Origin: Cranoglanis bouderius
Lineage: Eukaryota > Chordata > Actinopteri > Siluriformes > Cranoglanididae
Length of the DNA stretch: 64,000 nt
Reading direction: 5' to 3'
Assembly: GCA_023630585.1 (NCBI GenBank)
Contig: CM042556.1
Coordinates: forward strand, 535,001-599,000
In this document: one piece after another, positions 10,350-20,439 of the stretch
Layout: each line of letters opens with the position of its first letter
Numbering within the stretch: the stretch's first letter is position 1
Notes under the pieces: model-generated
What the model was told of the DNA's origin: nothing
Database searches by the model: none
Seen by the model: the letters and a program-made list of their open reading frames with translations, nothing else
Made by a program: the position numbers and the translations under genes

Positions 10350-11085
10350 GAACTCCAGCTGGAGGCCCAGCAGGAGGTCTCCTCAGCAGAGCTGCCCCTG
10401 GAGGTTAACGTGGCAACCTCCAGCCTCGAGCTCCAGCCAGAGGCCCTGCAGGAGGTCTCCTCAGCGGGGCTGCCCCTGCAGGTTAATGTGTCAACCTCCA
10501 GCCCCGAGCTCCAGCCAGAGGCCCAGCAGGAGGTCTCCTCAGCGGAGCGGCCCCTGGAGGTTAACGTGGCTACTTCCAGCTCTGAGCTCCAGCAGGAGAA
10601 CCAGCAGGAGGTCTCCCCAGCAGAGCGCCACCTGGAGGTTAACATGGCAACCTCCAGCCCCCAGCTCCAGTCGGAGGCCCAGCAGGAGGTCTCCTAAGCA
10701 GAGCACCACGTGGAGGTTAACGTGGCAACCTCCAGCCCCAAGCTCCAGCCGGAGGCCCAGCAGGAGGTCTCCTCAGTGGAGCTGCCCCTGGAGGTTAACG
10801 TGGCAACCTCCAGCCACAAGCTCCAGCTGGAGACCCAGCAGGAGGTCTCCCCAGTGGAGCGCCACCTGGAGGTTAATGTGGCAACCTCCAGCCCCGAGCT
10901 CCAGCCGGAGGCCCAGCAGAAGGTCTCCTCAGCGGGGCTGCCCCTGGAGGTTAATGTGGCAACCTCCAGCCCTGAGCTCCAGTCGGAGGCCCAGCAGGAG
11001 GTCTCCTCAGCAGAGCGGCCCCTGGAGGTTAACGTGGCTACCTCCAGCTCTGAGCTCCAGCAGGAGACCCAGCAGGGGGTCCATG
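10350..11085 (+). repeat. 78-bp (26-residue) coding tandem repeat, about 9.5 copies
   Basis: Units of the form ELQPEAQQEVSSAE-x-PLEVNVATSS repeat every 78 bp. Because 78 is a multiple of 3, more than one frame stays open through the array. The fifth unit has a stop at about 10695 in the ELQPEAQQ frame. Equivalent but fewer units follow the finger, in frame, in the copy at 21893-22801. Function unknown; the sequence is acidic and rich in Gln and Ser. Confidence 0.85.
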
Positions 11086-11194
11086 AGGGGACCTCTGTTC
11101 CTTTCCTGTTCCTGTCGGGGGTTCACAAGGAGACCTCCTTTCCTGTCCTGCACCTGCCGGAGGTTCACGAGGAGACCTCCACTCCTTACCTGCT

Positions 11195-11985
11195 CATGTC
11201 TGAGGTCCACGAGATGACCTCCTCCAAAGCCAATCCATGTCAGAGGTCCACGGGATTACCTCCTCCGAAGTCAAGTCCATGTCAGAGGTCCACGGGATGA
11301 CCTCCTCCGAAGCCAAGTCCACGTCAGAGGTCCACGGGATGACCTCCTCCGAAGCCAAGTCCACGTCAGAGGTCCACGGGATGACCTCCTCCGAAGCCAA
11401 GTCCACGTCAGAGGTCCACAGGATGACCTCCTCCCAAGCCAAGTCCACGTCTGAGGTCCACGGGATGACCTCCTCCGAAGCCAAGTCCACGTCAGAGGTC
11501 CACGGGATGACCTCCTCCAAAGTCAAGTCCATGTCAGAGGTCCACGGGATGACCTCCTCCAAAGTCAAGTCCATGTCAGAGGTCCACGGGATGACCTCCT
11601 CCCAAGCCAAGTCCACGTCTGAGGTCCACGGGATGACCTCCTCCGAAGCCAAGTCCACGTCTGAGGTCCACGGGATGACCTCCTCCGAAGTCAAGTCCAC
11701 GTCAGAGGTCCACGGGATGACCTCCTCCAAAGCCAAGTCCATGTCAGAGGTCCGCGGGATGACCTCCTCTGAAGTCAAGTCCACGTCAGAGGTCTGCGGG
11801 ATGACCTCCTCCGAAGTCAAGTCCACGTCAGAGATCCACGGGATGACCTCCTCCCAAGCCAAGTCCATGTCTGAGGTCCACGGGATGACCTCCTCCGAAG
11901 CCAAGTCCATGTCTGAGGTCTATGGGATGACCTCCTCCCAAGCCAAGTCCATGCCTGAGGGCCACGGGATGACCTCCTTTCCAAG
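11195..11985 (+). repeat. 42-bp (14-residue) coding tandem repeat, about 18 copies
   Basis: Units of SEVHGMTSSEAKST repeat every 42 bp within an open frame (11237-12052). Variation is mostly single substitutions (Glu/Gln/Lys at one site, Thr/Met at the last), which points to recent expansion. The inverted copy at about 21930-21750 holds only about five units. The antisense strand is also open, but only because of the repeat. Confidence 0.9.
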
Positions 11986-12059
11986 TCCAGATCCAGGTTT
12001 CTATCCTGACCCATATCCTAGTCTATGTATCAGTCCAGATCCATACCCTTAGCCAGTGT

Positions 12060-12985
12060 CATGTTCCAGCCCATGCCTCAGTTCAGACCTAGAGTCACAT
12101 CCAGAATCTAGTCTAGTTCTCAGTCCTTGTCCCAGTCCTGTTTCTAGTTTAGTTTCCAGTACAGGTTAAGATCCAGTTGCCAATCCAGTTTCCAGTCTAG
12201 GTCTCAGTCCAGAATCCAGTCCAGAGTCACCTCTGTCTCCTGTCCGGTTTCTAGTTTCCTTTCCAGCTCAGTTTCTAACTTAGTCTCCAACCCTGTCTCC
12301 AACCCTGGCTCCAGCTCTGTCTCCATCTCCGTCTCCAGCTCGGTTTCCAGCTCTGTTTCCAGTCAGGTTTCTAATTTCATTTCCAGTTCTGTTTCTAATT
12401 TAGCTTTCAGTCAAGTTGCTAGTTTTGTTGCAAATCCACTTTCCAGTTCAGGTTCTAGCTTTGTTTCTAGTCCAGTTCTCAGTCCAGTTCTCAGTCCTGT
12501 TCCCTGTCCTGTTCCCTGTCCTGTTCCCTGTTCTGTTCCCTGTCCTATCTCCAAGTCTGTCTCCAAGTTTGTCTCCAATCCAGGTGCCAAGTCTGATTCC
12601 AGTCCTGGTTCCAGGCCAAGCTCCAAGCTAGGCACCAATACAAGCTTCAAGCCAAGCTCCAAGTCAAGCTTCAAGCCAAACACCAGGTCAAACACCGCTC
12701 CAAGCTCCAAGCCAAGCACCAGGTCAAACACCGCTCCAAGCTCCAAGCCAAGCACCAGGTCAAGCACAGCTCCAAGCTCCAAGTCAAGCACCAGGCCAAG
12801 CACCAGGTCAAGCACAGCTCCAAGCTCCAAGTCAAGCACCAGGTCATGCATCACTCCAAGCTCCAAGTCAAGCTCCAAGTCAAGCACCAGGTCACGCATC
12901 ACTCCAAGCTCCAAGTCAAGCACTGCACCAAGTTCTCGACCAAGTTCTCGACCAAGTTCTCGACCAAGCTCTCAACCAGGGCCGA
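12060..12985 (+). repeat. Pro/Ser-rich short-unit repeat region
   Basis: Short (6-, 12- and 18-bp) repeats of CCAAGCTCCAAGTCAAGCACC type code for PSQAPGQA-like or PSSKSSTR-like sequence depending on frame. The matching part of the inverted copy codes for SPCPSPCPGSC-like sequence and degenerates into ETGLETG-type repeats on the other strand. It seems to be the third module of the internal region. Several stops are present. Confidence 0.75.
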
Positions 12986-12999
12986 AGGGACAACCTGAC

Positions 13000-13143
13000 A
13001 TGCTCTGCTCTGTCCTCAGGACACTGGACATCGCCAGCCTCGGGTCCTGGGGGGCAGATGTTAGGATCCTGCCCAGGGGCCCCAGTCCGCCAGAGCGGTC
13101 AGAACTTTCGGCGCTTTGGGAGAAGTATCTTTGGGGGGGGGCT
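13000..13143 (+). other. Conserved tail of the internal region
   Basis: This segment is shared with the inverted copy (20424-20575). Both read, in one frame, CSAL-x-SGHWT-x-PASGPGGQ and then LGSCPGA, ending near RRFG. Whether it is the C-terminus of the protein or a conserved 3' untranslated RNA element cannot be decided here; copy 2 has a stop within it. Confidence 0.5.
13132..13141 (+). promoter_or_regulatory. Polypurine tract
   Basis: A run of nine G residues lies three bases before the 3' LTR. In the inverted copy an even longer G run (20427-20439 on the minus strand) occupies the same place. This is the expected position of the plus-strand primer in retroelement replication. Confidence 0.65.
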
Positions 13144-13144
13144 C

Positions 13145-13824
13145 TGTTAGAGTTTTCCTCGTTCTCGGAATCATTCGCTACGCGAACATTTCCGCATTCC
13201 ACGCTTCGCGCTACTCTCTGCTCCATTCACAAAAACCTGCTGGACTATGTATTCATGAACTGTTGCTTTGTTTACATCACCATGTGCTTGTGTTTTTTTT
13301 TACGTCATATCTCCACCTCCTTTTTGTTTATTGGTTCCCTGGTTTATGTCATGTCTCTGCCCCTGTTCTTTCATTGGTTTTCAGTTCATTGTCATTATGT
13401 GTTGCAGGTGTCTCTTGTTTAATTCTGTGTATATAAACATCCTCTCGTTTCCGCTTCCTCGCGGAGTATTAAATAGACTAGATAGATTTCAACTGTGCAT
13501 GTGCTGTACACCTGCTTTCTTCTCGCTTCCTCTTGCCCTTAGTTCATGGTTCCTAGACCATCGCTGAGTTTTGTGTTTTTGCTTCTAGTTTGTTTTGTTT
13601 CATTCTCACGTATTATCTCTTTTTGAACTACTGCCTTGTGGATTATCTCCTTTTGAACTACTGCCTTGTGCATTATCTCTTATGGATTATTGCCTTATCT
13701 TTTTATGGATTATGGTTTGTTTCCCCTTTTTTGATGTTCCATTACTTTTCAAGAAACGGTTCCTAATAAACTGACTTTCCCCCTGCGCATGCATCCTGCC
13801 TTCCTCTTTCCGTGTTACATAACA
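13145..13824 (+). repeat. 3' LTR
   Basis: It starts TGTTAGAGTTTTCC and ends GTGTTACATAACA, and is followed by the duplication GTTAC. It is 680 bp because a stretch of about 42 bp in the TTCATAG/TTCCTAG area, present in the 5' LTR, is missing. It differs from the 5' LTR at more positions than the solo LTR at 4054 does. Confidence 0.9.
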
Positions 13825-14216
13825 GTTACAGAAAAATGTTTGTATGTCATTAAAAAAAACAGCATATTATGTAAGAGACCATATTTCAGACAAAAAATAT
13901 AATGAAGCCTGCTGGGTTTTGCTGCAAAAATAAGTGCAACAGTCAAAGCCTCCAGAAGAGCTGTGGCTGGTTTTGCAAGATGCGCAATAAAACTTACCAG
14001 CTAATTTTCTTATAAAATTGCACAAATTGTACTGGAGACTATTATTTTTATTTTTTATTTTTTGTCACACCAAATATTGACTTTGTTTCATTCTCTAATG
14101 TTTACAGCGCTTTGTGTTTTTTTTTCTTTATGTGGAAACATTTAATTTCATTATTTTGAAGGCATCTTTGCTCTTAGCATTTCTTTACGTGTGCCTAAAA
14201 CATTTACACAGTACTG
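13825..14216. mobile_element. Right part of the split CAGTACTG-type MITE
   Basis: It resumes with GTTACAGAAAAATGTTTG and ends in an inverted terminal repeat (cctaaaacatttacacagtactg). Together with 8865-9018 this is one MITE copy. Confidence 0.8.
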
Positions 14217-14238
14217 TATTTAGATCCAACATTTGTGT

Positions 14239-15613
14239 TTACTCACTGCAACTTATAACATGCAAGTGAAAGATATAACACCAACATGTCAGAAAAAAAA
14301 AAAAAAAAAACAGAATTACTGAGTTGGAAAAAGGATCACCTCCTCCTAAAAATGGCTCAATCAGGTGTAATCACCTTCTCAATGGTACGCAAAGCCATTT
14401 GACTTTCAACTGTGATCAGCTGTGGTCATTTTGATTAGCTCAGCTTTCCTGGAGCATTTTGTAGTGCAACTGAAGCAAACAATCAACTATGGGTGGCAAG
14501 GCACTGTCAAAAGATCTCCAGGATAAAGTTGTGGACAGGCACAAGTCAGGAGATGGATACAAAAAAATTCGAAGACTTTATCAATGCCTAGAAGCACAGT
14601 GAAGTCTATTATTAAGAAGTGGAAGGTATTTGGTACAACACAGACCCTCCCTGGATCAGGACGTCACTCCAAACTGGATGAAAGAGCCAGGAGGAAACTG
14701 GTCAGAGAGGCTACCTAGAGGCCTACAGAAACTCTGAAGCAGTTGCAGGAATTAATGACAAAGAGTGGTCATTGTGTGCATGTGACAACAATATCACAAA
14801 TTCTCCACAAATGTGAAGGGTTGCAAGAAACAAGCCACCCACGATTGAGCTTTGCCAAAATGCACCTTGATGATTCTGAGGCCACATGGAAAAAGGTGTT
14901 ATGGTCAGATGAGACTAAAATTTAATTATTTGGCCTCAACAGCAAACAACATGTCTGGTGGAAAGCCAATACAGCTCTCCCTCCAAATACTTAAAAGCAT
15001 GGAGGTGGTAATATCCTGTTATGGGGTGTTTCTCTGCAGCAAGGACTGGAGCACTTGTGAGGATAGAAGGAAAATGGATGGGGCAAAATACCATCAAATT
15101 CTTGAAGAAAATCTGCTGAAAGTTGTCAATGGGAAGAAGGTTTACCTTCCAATATGACAATGACAAAAACACACAGCAAAACTGACCACACAGAGGTTGA
15201 AGGAGAAAAAGGTGAATGTCCTTGCATGGCCAAGTCAGAGCCCAGACTTAAACCCCATTGAAAATCTGTGGAATGACTTAAAGACTGTAGTCCACAAACA
15301 GTCACCATCACATTTAACTGAACTTGAGCAGTTCTGCAAAGAAGTGTGGGCACATAGAGACATATCACAACAGACTAAAGGCTGTAATAAAAAAAATTAA
15401 AGCAAATTAAAGCAAGGGGGTGATCCTTTTTCCAACTCAATGATTCTGTTTTTTTTTATTTATTTTTTATTTTTTCTGACATATTGGTGTTATATCTTTT
15501 ACTTGGATGTTATTAGTTGCACTGAGTAAATACAGCTGGATTAAACAAAAACTGTCTTCATTTCCGGCTGAAAAGCAACAAAATGTGATTATTTTAAAGG
15601 GGGTGATTTTCAA
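14239..15613 (+). mobile_element. Tc1-like transposon, left end truncated
   Basis: Inverted repeats are clear: tttactcactgcaacttata at 14239 matches the inverse at about 15505-15530, and GAGTTGGAAAAAGGATCACC at 14321-14340 matches the inverse at about 15417-15440. The outermost part is present only on the right (to about 15613). It contains a broken plus-strand transposase. Confidence 0.8.
14489..15400 (+). pseudogene. Tc1-like transposase, broken
   Basis: The frame starts MGGKALSKDLQDKVVDRHK, a typical Tc1 N-terminus leading into the helix-turn-helix. Later pieces are WKKVLWSDETKI near 14890-14925 (first catalytic Asp) and LAWPSQSPDLNPIENLWNDL near 15217-15275 (third catalytic acid, PIEN). 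Stops and frameshifts occur throughout, for example soon after residue 35. Not functional. Confidence 0.85.
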
Positions 15614-15915
15614 CTTTAGTTGCCACTACAATTTCTTTGTCAATAGGCAAAAAATGATTATGTTCCCACAGAAGGCAAAGTCTAGGGTGAGTGTAAGGAC
15701 AATAACAATTTGAGATTGCGGGTTGATTGGATGATAGTGCTGGTGGATATGATTAGGACAGGAGGGTAGAGGTAGGGTTATAGCTTTTATTTTTGACATA
15801 CAACAGGAGGACTGGCACTTAGAGACAGAAACAGGACAACCACAAAACCAGGACAACAGGGAAATTAGTCTCACCTAGGACAGAGAACATGGACGGTGCC
15901 AAAGAAATGAACATA
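15614..15915. other. No recognised gene
   Basis: A short spacer between two Tc1 elements. No repeat family or coding potential was recognised. Confidence 0.5.
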
Positions 15916-17199
15916 CAGTGGATATATAAAAAAAGTCTACACATCCCTGCAAAAATGACAAGTTTTTGTGATCGAAAAAATTGAAACTAAGATAAATCAT
16001 GTCAGAACTTTTCCCACCCTCAATATGAAATTACAATGCGTAAAAATTAAGCGAAAAACAATCAGAAACATCTTAGGGAAAAATAGAAAAAAAATAGGTT
16101 GCATAAATGTGCACACCTTTTTATAACTGGGAATGTGGCTGGGTTCAGAATGAACCTATCACATTCAATCTCATGTTCAAAAGTAATAATCATACAGCTG
16201 TCACCAAAAAAATTTTTCTGATTAACCCCAAATAAAAATCACCTGTTTCTGTAGGATTTTCTTTACATCTTCTTGGTTTCATTGGACTGCTGAAGCCACG
16301 GTCCACAAAGAGATTACAAAGCATGCATGGTATCTTACTGTCAAAAGGTATCGATCAGAAGAGGGGTATAAAAGAATTTTCAAAATATTAAATGTACCAT
16401 GGAACACCATGAAGGCCCTCATCAACAAATAGAGAAAATGGAGCACCACAGTGACATTAGGGTGACTAGATGGAAGTCCATTCTCACAAAAATCACCCAA
16501 ACCATATGTTATGGTCTGATGAGACCAATTCCAAAAAGTTTGTTTGGCGCAAAAAAACAAAACAAAACCACCACCAAAAGAACGCCATACCCACGCTGAA
16601 GCATGGTGGTGGAGAGAATCATGAATAGTTACAAATACCAGTTGATTTTATTGAAAACCCTTCAGGTGTCTACTAGTAAGCTGAAGATGAAAAGGAATTT
16701 CACCTTTCAGCACAATGACCCAAAGCACACATCAAAATCAACAAAGGAATGGCTTAACCAAAAGATCAATGTTTTTGAATGGCCTAGCCAGAGCCCAGGC
16801 CTGAATACAACTAATAATATCTTGGGTGACCTGAAGTGGGACAGGAGATGTCCTTACAATTTGATGGATCTAGAATGTTTTTGCAAGAAAGAGTGGGAAA
16901 ATATTGATATGTGAAGATGTACCATGCTGATAGACTCTTACTAAAAAAGACTGAGTGGTGTAATAAAATCAAAAGTATTTAACAACGTATTAGTTTACAG
17001 GTGTGCACACTTATGCAACTAAGTTATTGTAAGTTTTTTATTTTTATTTTTTCCCTATAAATGTTTCTGTTTATTTCACTTTTTCACTTTATGATGTAAT
17101 TTCATATTGAGGGTGGAAAAAGTTATGACGATTTATCTTAGTTAAATTATTATTTTTTTTTTAAACTTGCCATTTTAACAGAGGTGTTTATTTCCACTG
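15916..17199 (+). mobile_element. Tc1-like transposon, TA-flanked
   Basis: It starts CAGTGGATATATAAAAAAAG after TA and ends with the inverse (gtttatttccactg) before TA. Inner inverted repeats (tttcccaccctcaatatga at 16010 against its inverse at 17103) support the borders. About 1.28 kb long. Confidence 0.85.
16395..16914 (+). pseudogene. Tc1-like transposase, C-terminal remnants
   Basis: The recognisable part is QHNDPKHTSKSTKEWLNQK (16719-16775) followed by FEWPSQSPGLN (16774-16806). The second catalytic Asp has become Asn, and the PIE triad position is changed to TNN. Upstream frames at 16399-16599 hold other fragments, including a changed 'VMVWG'-type region. Clearly inactive. Confidence 0.8.
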
Positions 17200-17289
17200 T
17201 AGCAAAAGAAACTACACTGGGCTGTATTTAGGCTGTATTTAATACCTGACTGCCTAGAACATCAAACAAAAACTAGCTAACTACACTAG

Positions 17290-17781
17290 TGTAAGAAATG
17301 TGATCTTCGGGTTTGAGATTTTTAAGAGAAGAGAAAGAGATAGTACAAGAGAAAAGAAGGCGCCCCGCTACACACTTCCCGTATTAAGCATTTGGGAGAG
17401 TTGCCAAATGACACACAGACAAAAGAATTTCAAATTGCAAGATCTCTCTTTATTCAAAGAAAAACAAAGTATATGTATCATGCTTGACACAGAACAGAGA
17501 TAATGGGTTAACTACTGATTGGCTAGGCAGATTGATTGGTATATTTGCATAAGACAGTAAGCATATCAGTGTAAGAGAGGAACAACTCCATATATGGTAT
17601 TCGGAAGACATAGGAATGCGCGCAAATGGTATTTGGGAAGACACGGTGAGAGGCTTTAATCTATCCATACCTGGTTGAAACTGTTTTCGTGCAGTGGTGG
17701 AAAAGTTAAAAGAAACAAAGAGGAAAAAGTGTTAACAAGAAAATAGAGAGGGAAGAGTGTTAACCTACAGTAAACTTATCA
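17290..17781 (-). repeat. 3' LTR of the deleted ERV
   Basis: On the minus strand the 492-bp LTR runs from TGATAAG to TTCTTACA (TG...CA). It carries a CCAAT box, an ATGCAAAT octamer motif near 17543 and an AATAAA signal near 17450. It matches 19007-19316 over most of its U3 part. Confidence 0.85.
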
Positions 17782-18049
17782 AACTCTTAGATCCCAATAG
17801 GACCTGCACACACTCTTCCTTTGAGTAACACATAAGCAGGACTCCAGGGACCCATGAGCCTACGACAGCTCCCACCACTCACATGCTCCCTCCAGACAGG
17901 GCGTGAGTCATTGCTTGTTATTTGTATGTGCTCCCAAGGCTAATACAAGAAACTCTATATGTGTATGTGTTAAGGTGAGATGAGAAGAGGCCCCCTAAGG
18001 GCTGCTTGATTATGAATTTTCTCCTTTCTCGGGTGAGCTTGTTCTAGTC

Positions 18050-18490
18050 CGGCACCATTTCCGTCTACTGGCGTGAATCCACTGGGGATGAGAGTCAGTG
18101 AGTACGGCCGTGCGAGTGATGGCTATCACTGTTGTGGGAGGTCCAAAGACGGCTTTTCACTAGCACTGCATCACCTGGGAGAAAGGGGTGAGTAGGTTTC
18201 TCTGCAGGTAAAGGGAGAGAAGCAGAGACATTACCATGCACACTGTTCAATTTTTCAATTAAAGCTTGAGTGTAATTGCTGACAATCACATCCAGGTCTC
18301 CTCTAAAAGAAACAACAGGGCTACCTTTAGTCCATGGGTTGGTCTGCCCATTATGATTTCAAAAGGAGATAATTGAGACTTTGGATGTGGTGTCATGGAC
18401 GTGAGGAGAGGGTGAGCCCTCTTTGGCAGCCCACTTAGCCATCTTGTCTGCCAAACAATGACTAACCTGCACAAAGGGTGCGGCAACATT
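18050..18490 (-). pseudogene. ERV integrase C-terminal remnant
   Basis: On the minus strand, 18489-18286 reads a segment with SQLSPFEIIMGRPTHGLK, the 'SPFEI-x-x-GRP' phrase near the end of the integrase core in gammaretrovirus-like Pol proteins. The next frame, 18289-18095, has PGDAVLVKSR, which matches the SH3-like C-terminal domain of such integrases. The frames are shifted relative to each other and the upstream catalytic core is missing. The neighbouring minus-strand frame at 18690-18490 is not recognised. Confidence 0.65.
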
Positions 18491-18798
18491 TAATTCAGCA
18501 TGAGCATCAGAGTTATGAGAGTTAGAGGGCATGACAGTAGTGGAGTCAGCTGTACTTCCTGAATAATTGTCAATGTGAGTGCTATCACTGATTTAGACTG
18601 ACCACTTCCACCCATGTCTAATGATTTATATACAGAACAGACAACACACAACAAAGACAATAAGAAGATGCAGCATGGTGGTATGATCAAAAAGCAAGAG
18701 GATCAGAGACAAAGAAAGTAAAAGTGCCCGCGACTGAGATGGACTCGGTTCATCCTCCTATTTCAAAATTCTTTGAAAATATGGTTATAATAACTAAC

Positions 18799-18966
18799 AG
18801 CCGGGGGAGACACCACCACGGCGGCTGGAGCTTTTTTTCACAATAAAAACAGGGGAAACACCACCATGGCAGCTGGAGCCTTTTTTACAATAAAGCTGGG
18901 GAAACACCACCACAGCAGCTGGAGCCTTTTTTACAATAAAGCCGGGGGAAACACCACCACGGTGGC
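18799..18966. repeat. 46-bp tandem repeat, about 3.5 copies
   Basis: Units of the type GGGGAAACACCACCATGGCA followed by gctggagccttttttacaat repeat about every 46 bp. They lie inside the ERV, between integrase remnants and the truncated 5' LTR. Confidence 0.85.
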
Positions 18967-19006
18967 TACAACCCCAATTCCAATAAAGTTGGGATGCTAT
19001 GTAAAA
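18967..19006. mobile_element. Fragment of a Tc1 inverted repeat
   Basis: CAACCCCAATTCCAATAAAG followed by ttgggatgctatgtaaaa resembles the terminal repeat of fish Tc1 elements (compare 1023 and 2520). It abuts the truncated 5' LTR of the ERV, so it marks a deletion or insertion breakpoint. Confidence 0.55.
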
Positions 19007-19316
19007 TGTATATGTATCATGCTTGACACACAGCAGAGACAGTGGGAGACTATTGATTGGCTAGGCGGAAGGGCATATTTGCATAAGTCAGGAAGCATAT
19101 CAGTGTAAGAGAGGAACAACTCCATATGGTATTCAGAAGATATAGGAATGTAAGCAAATGGTATTCGGGAAGACATGGTGAGAGGCTTTATCTGTCTGTA
19201 CCTGGGTGAAACTGTTTTCATGCAGTGGTGGAGGAGTTAACAAAGGAACAAAGAAGAAAAAGTGTTAACAAGAAAATAGAGAGGGAAGAGTGTTGACCTA
19301 CAGTACAAACTTATCA
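19007..19316 (-). repeat. 5' LTR of the deleted ERV, truncated
   Basis: About 310 bp match the U3 part of 17470-17781, including the inverted CCAAT box, the octamer and the TTATCA end. R and U5 are gone. The right side is followed by the ACTAG duplication. Confidence 0.8.
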
Positions 19317-19321
19317 ACTAG

Positions 19322-19580
19322 GCAAAGCTAACATGAAATACAAGGGGTGACACCCACCCTCTAACCTGGTGTGTCTAGACATTCAAAAACACCTTCGTGA
19401 TGGGATGTAGTTGTGCGCACAATCTTACCTGTTCTAAAACCAAGGGAGCTAGTATAAGGGTGTAAGGGAGAACAAAACAACAACCAAGCCAACAATCAAA
19501 ACAACAGGCTATCAGTGAATCAAGAGGCTGACACAAGGGTACACAAATGCAAAGACACTGACACAGAACATGAATAAAGC
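19322..19580. other. No recognised gene
   Basis: Spacer between the deleted ERV and the inverted LTR retrotransposon; no feature recognised. Confidence 0.5.
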
Positions 19581-20423
19581 TGTTACGACACGTGGTGTGG
19601 GAGGAGAGAGGCAGGATGCACTCACAGGGGAAAGTGGTCAGTTTATTAGGCACAGGAAGTTCAAAATTAAAAGAACACACAAAACACCATCAAACTTAAT
19701 CCATGAACAAAAAGTTAACCATAATCCAAAATGATAATGTACTTAGCCGAAGAGGCAGTAATCCAAAAAGGAAACAATAATCCACAAAAAGGCAGTTATC
19801 CAAAAAACACAGGGAATCACACGCGAGGCATCGAGGTGGTCTGGGAACCACGAATTACGAGCTAAGGGATAAATACCTGAGGCTGGAAAGGTGGTCTGGG
19901 AACCACGAAGAACAAGCTAAGGGATAAATACGCGAGGCTGGAAAGGTGGTCTGGGAACCACGAATTACGAGCTACAGGATAAATACACGAGGCTAGAAAG
20001 GTGGTTTGGAAACCACGAACAAATGGCTACGGCAAATATCTAAGTTCAATCATAACTAAGGCAAGGTTAAACTCATCTAATATTCCGCGCCGAAGCAGAC
20101 ACGGAGCAGGGCATTTAAACACACAGAAAATCACCGACACCTGAAACTCATAATTACACAATAAACAAGAACCAATGAGAAAACGGGGCAGAGACATGAC
20201 ACAAACCAAAACATGAGCACATGGGGAAACACAGGAGGTGGAGACATGACGTGAACGAAAACATAAACGCACATGGCAGAGGTAAACAAAATGTGAGTCC
20301 ATGAATGAAGGGAAAAGTCCAACGGAGAGTTTTTTTGAATGGCGCTGGAATGCGCGCAGTGGAATGCGGAAGTATGCCACTCACTACTCTTTGCAGCATA
20401 GCGAGTGGGGGAGGAAACCTAAC
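19581..20423 (-). repeat. 3' LTR of the inverted copy
   Basis: Minus-strand ends are TGTTAGGTTTCC and CGTGTCGTAACA. A TTTAAAT-type TATA box is followed by GCGCGGAATATTAG, the counterpart of the CGGAGTATT primer segment of the other copy with one change. An AATAAA lies near 19635. The R/U5 part has 3.7 units of a 55-bp repeat (19835-20035). Confidence 0.85.
19835..20035 (-). repeat. 55-bp tandem repeat within the LTR
   Basis: Units GGTGGTCTGGGAACCACGAA ... gataaatac repeat about every 55 bp, 3.7 times. The other LTR of the same element (23103-23240) has one unit fewer. Confidence 0.9.
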
Positions 20424-20426
20424 AGA

Positions 20427-20439
20427 GCCCCCCCCCCCA
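20427..20439 (-). promoter_or_regulatory. Polypurine tract of the inverted copy
   Basis: A G run on the minus strand, a few bases from the 3' LTR start. Same position as in the copy at 13132. Confidence 0.6.

Larger units (their letters stand above)
9019..13824 (+). mobile_element. Complete non-autonomous LTR retrotransposon with a captured zinc finger
   Basis: The element is bounded by the 5-bp duplication GTTAC (9014-9018 and 13825-13829). It has a 5' LTR (9019-9740), an internal region (9741-13144) and a 3' LTR (13145-13824), with a G-rich polypurine tract directly before the 3' LTR. The internal region codes, in order, for a Gag-like segment, a C6H2 zinc finger and three kinds of tandem repeat. 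No protease, reverse transcriptase, RNase H or integrase is visible in any frame, so it needs enzymes supplied in trans. A second, inverted, diverged copy lies at 19581-23310. The LTR start signal and primer complementarity suggest a Tf1/sushi-type relative. Confidence 0.9.
17290..19316 (-). mobile_element. Deleted endogenous retrovirus with 5-bp target duplication
   Basis: Two LTRs in the same orientation (17290-17781 and a truncated 19007-19316) enclose about 1.2 kb. The 5-bp sequence ACTAG lies at 17285-17289 and again at 19317-19321, the expected target duplication. The interior, read on the minus strand, has only integrase C-terminal remnants (18489-18050) and no env. The piece around 17950-18060 is shared with the pol/env junction of the larger ERV at 45250-45400, so the two are related. 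Strongly decayed. Confidence 0.8.

Noticed and set aside
11194..11910. 238-codon minus-strand frame of EEVIPWTSD-type repeats
   Set aside because: It is the antisense of the 42-bp coding repeat, which stays open because the unit is a multiple of three.
11195..11985. Regular direct repeats that might suggest a CRISPR array
   Set aside because: The units are contiguous with no unique spacers, are coding, and lie in a vertebrate retroelement.
12411..12923. Minus-strand LDLELG-type frame, and the plus-strand ETGLETG-type frame at 20600-21150
   Set aside because: Both are antisense to the Pro/Ser repeat module of the LTR elements.
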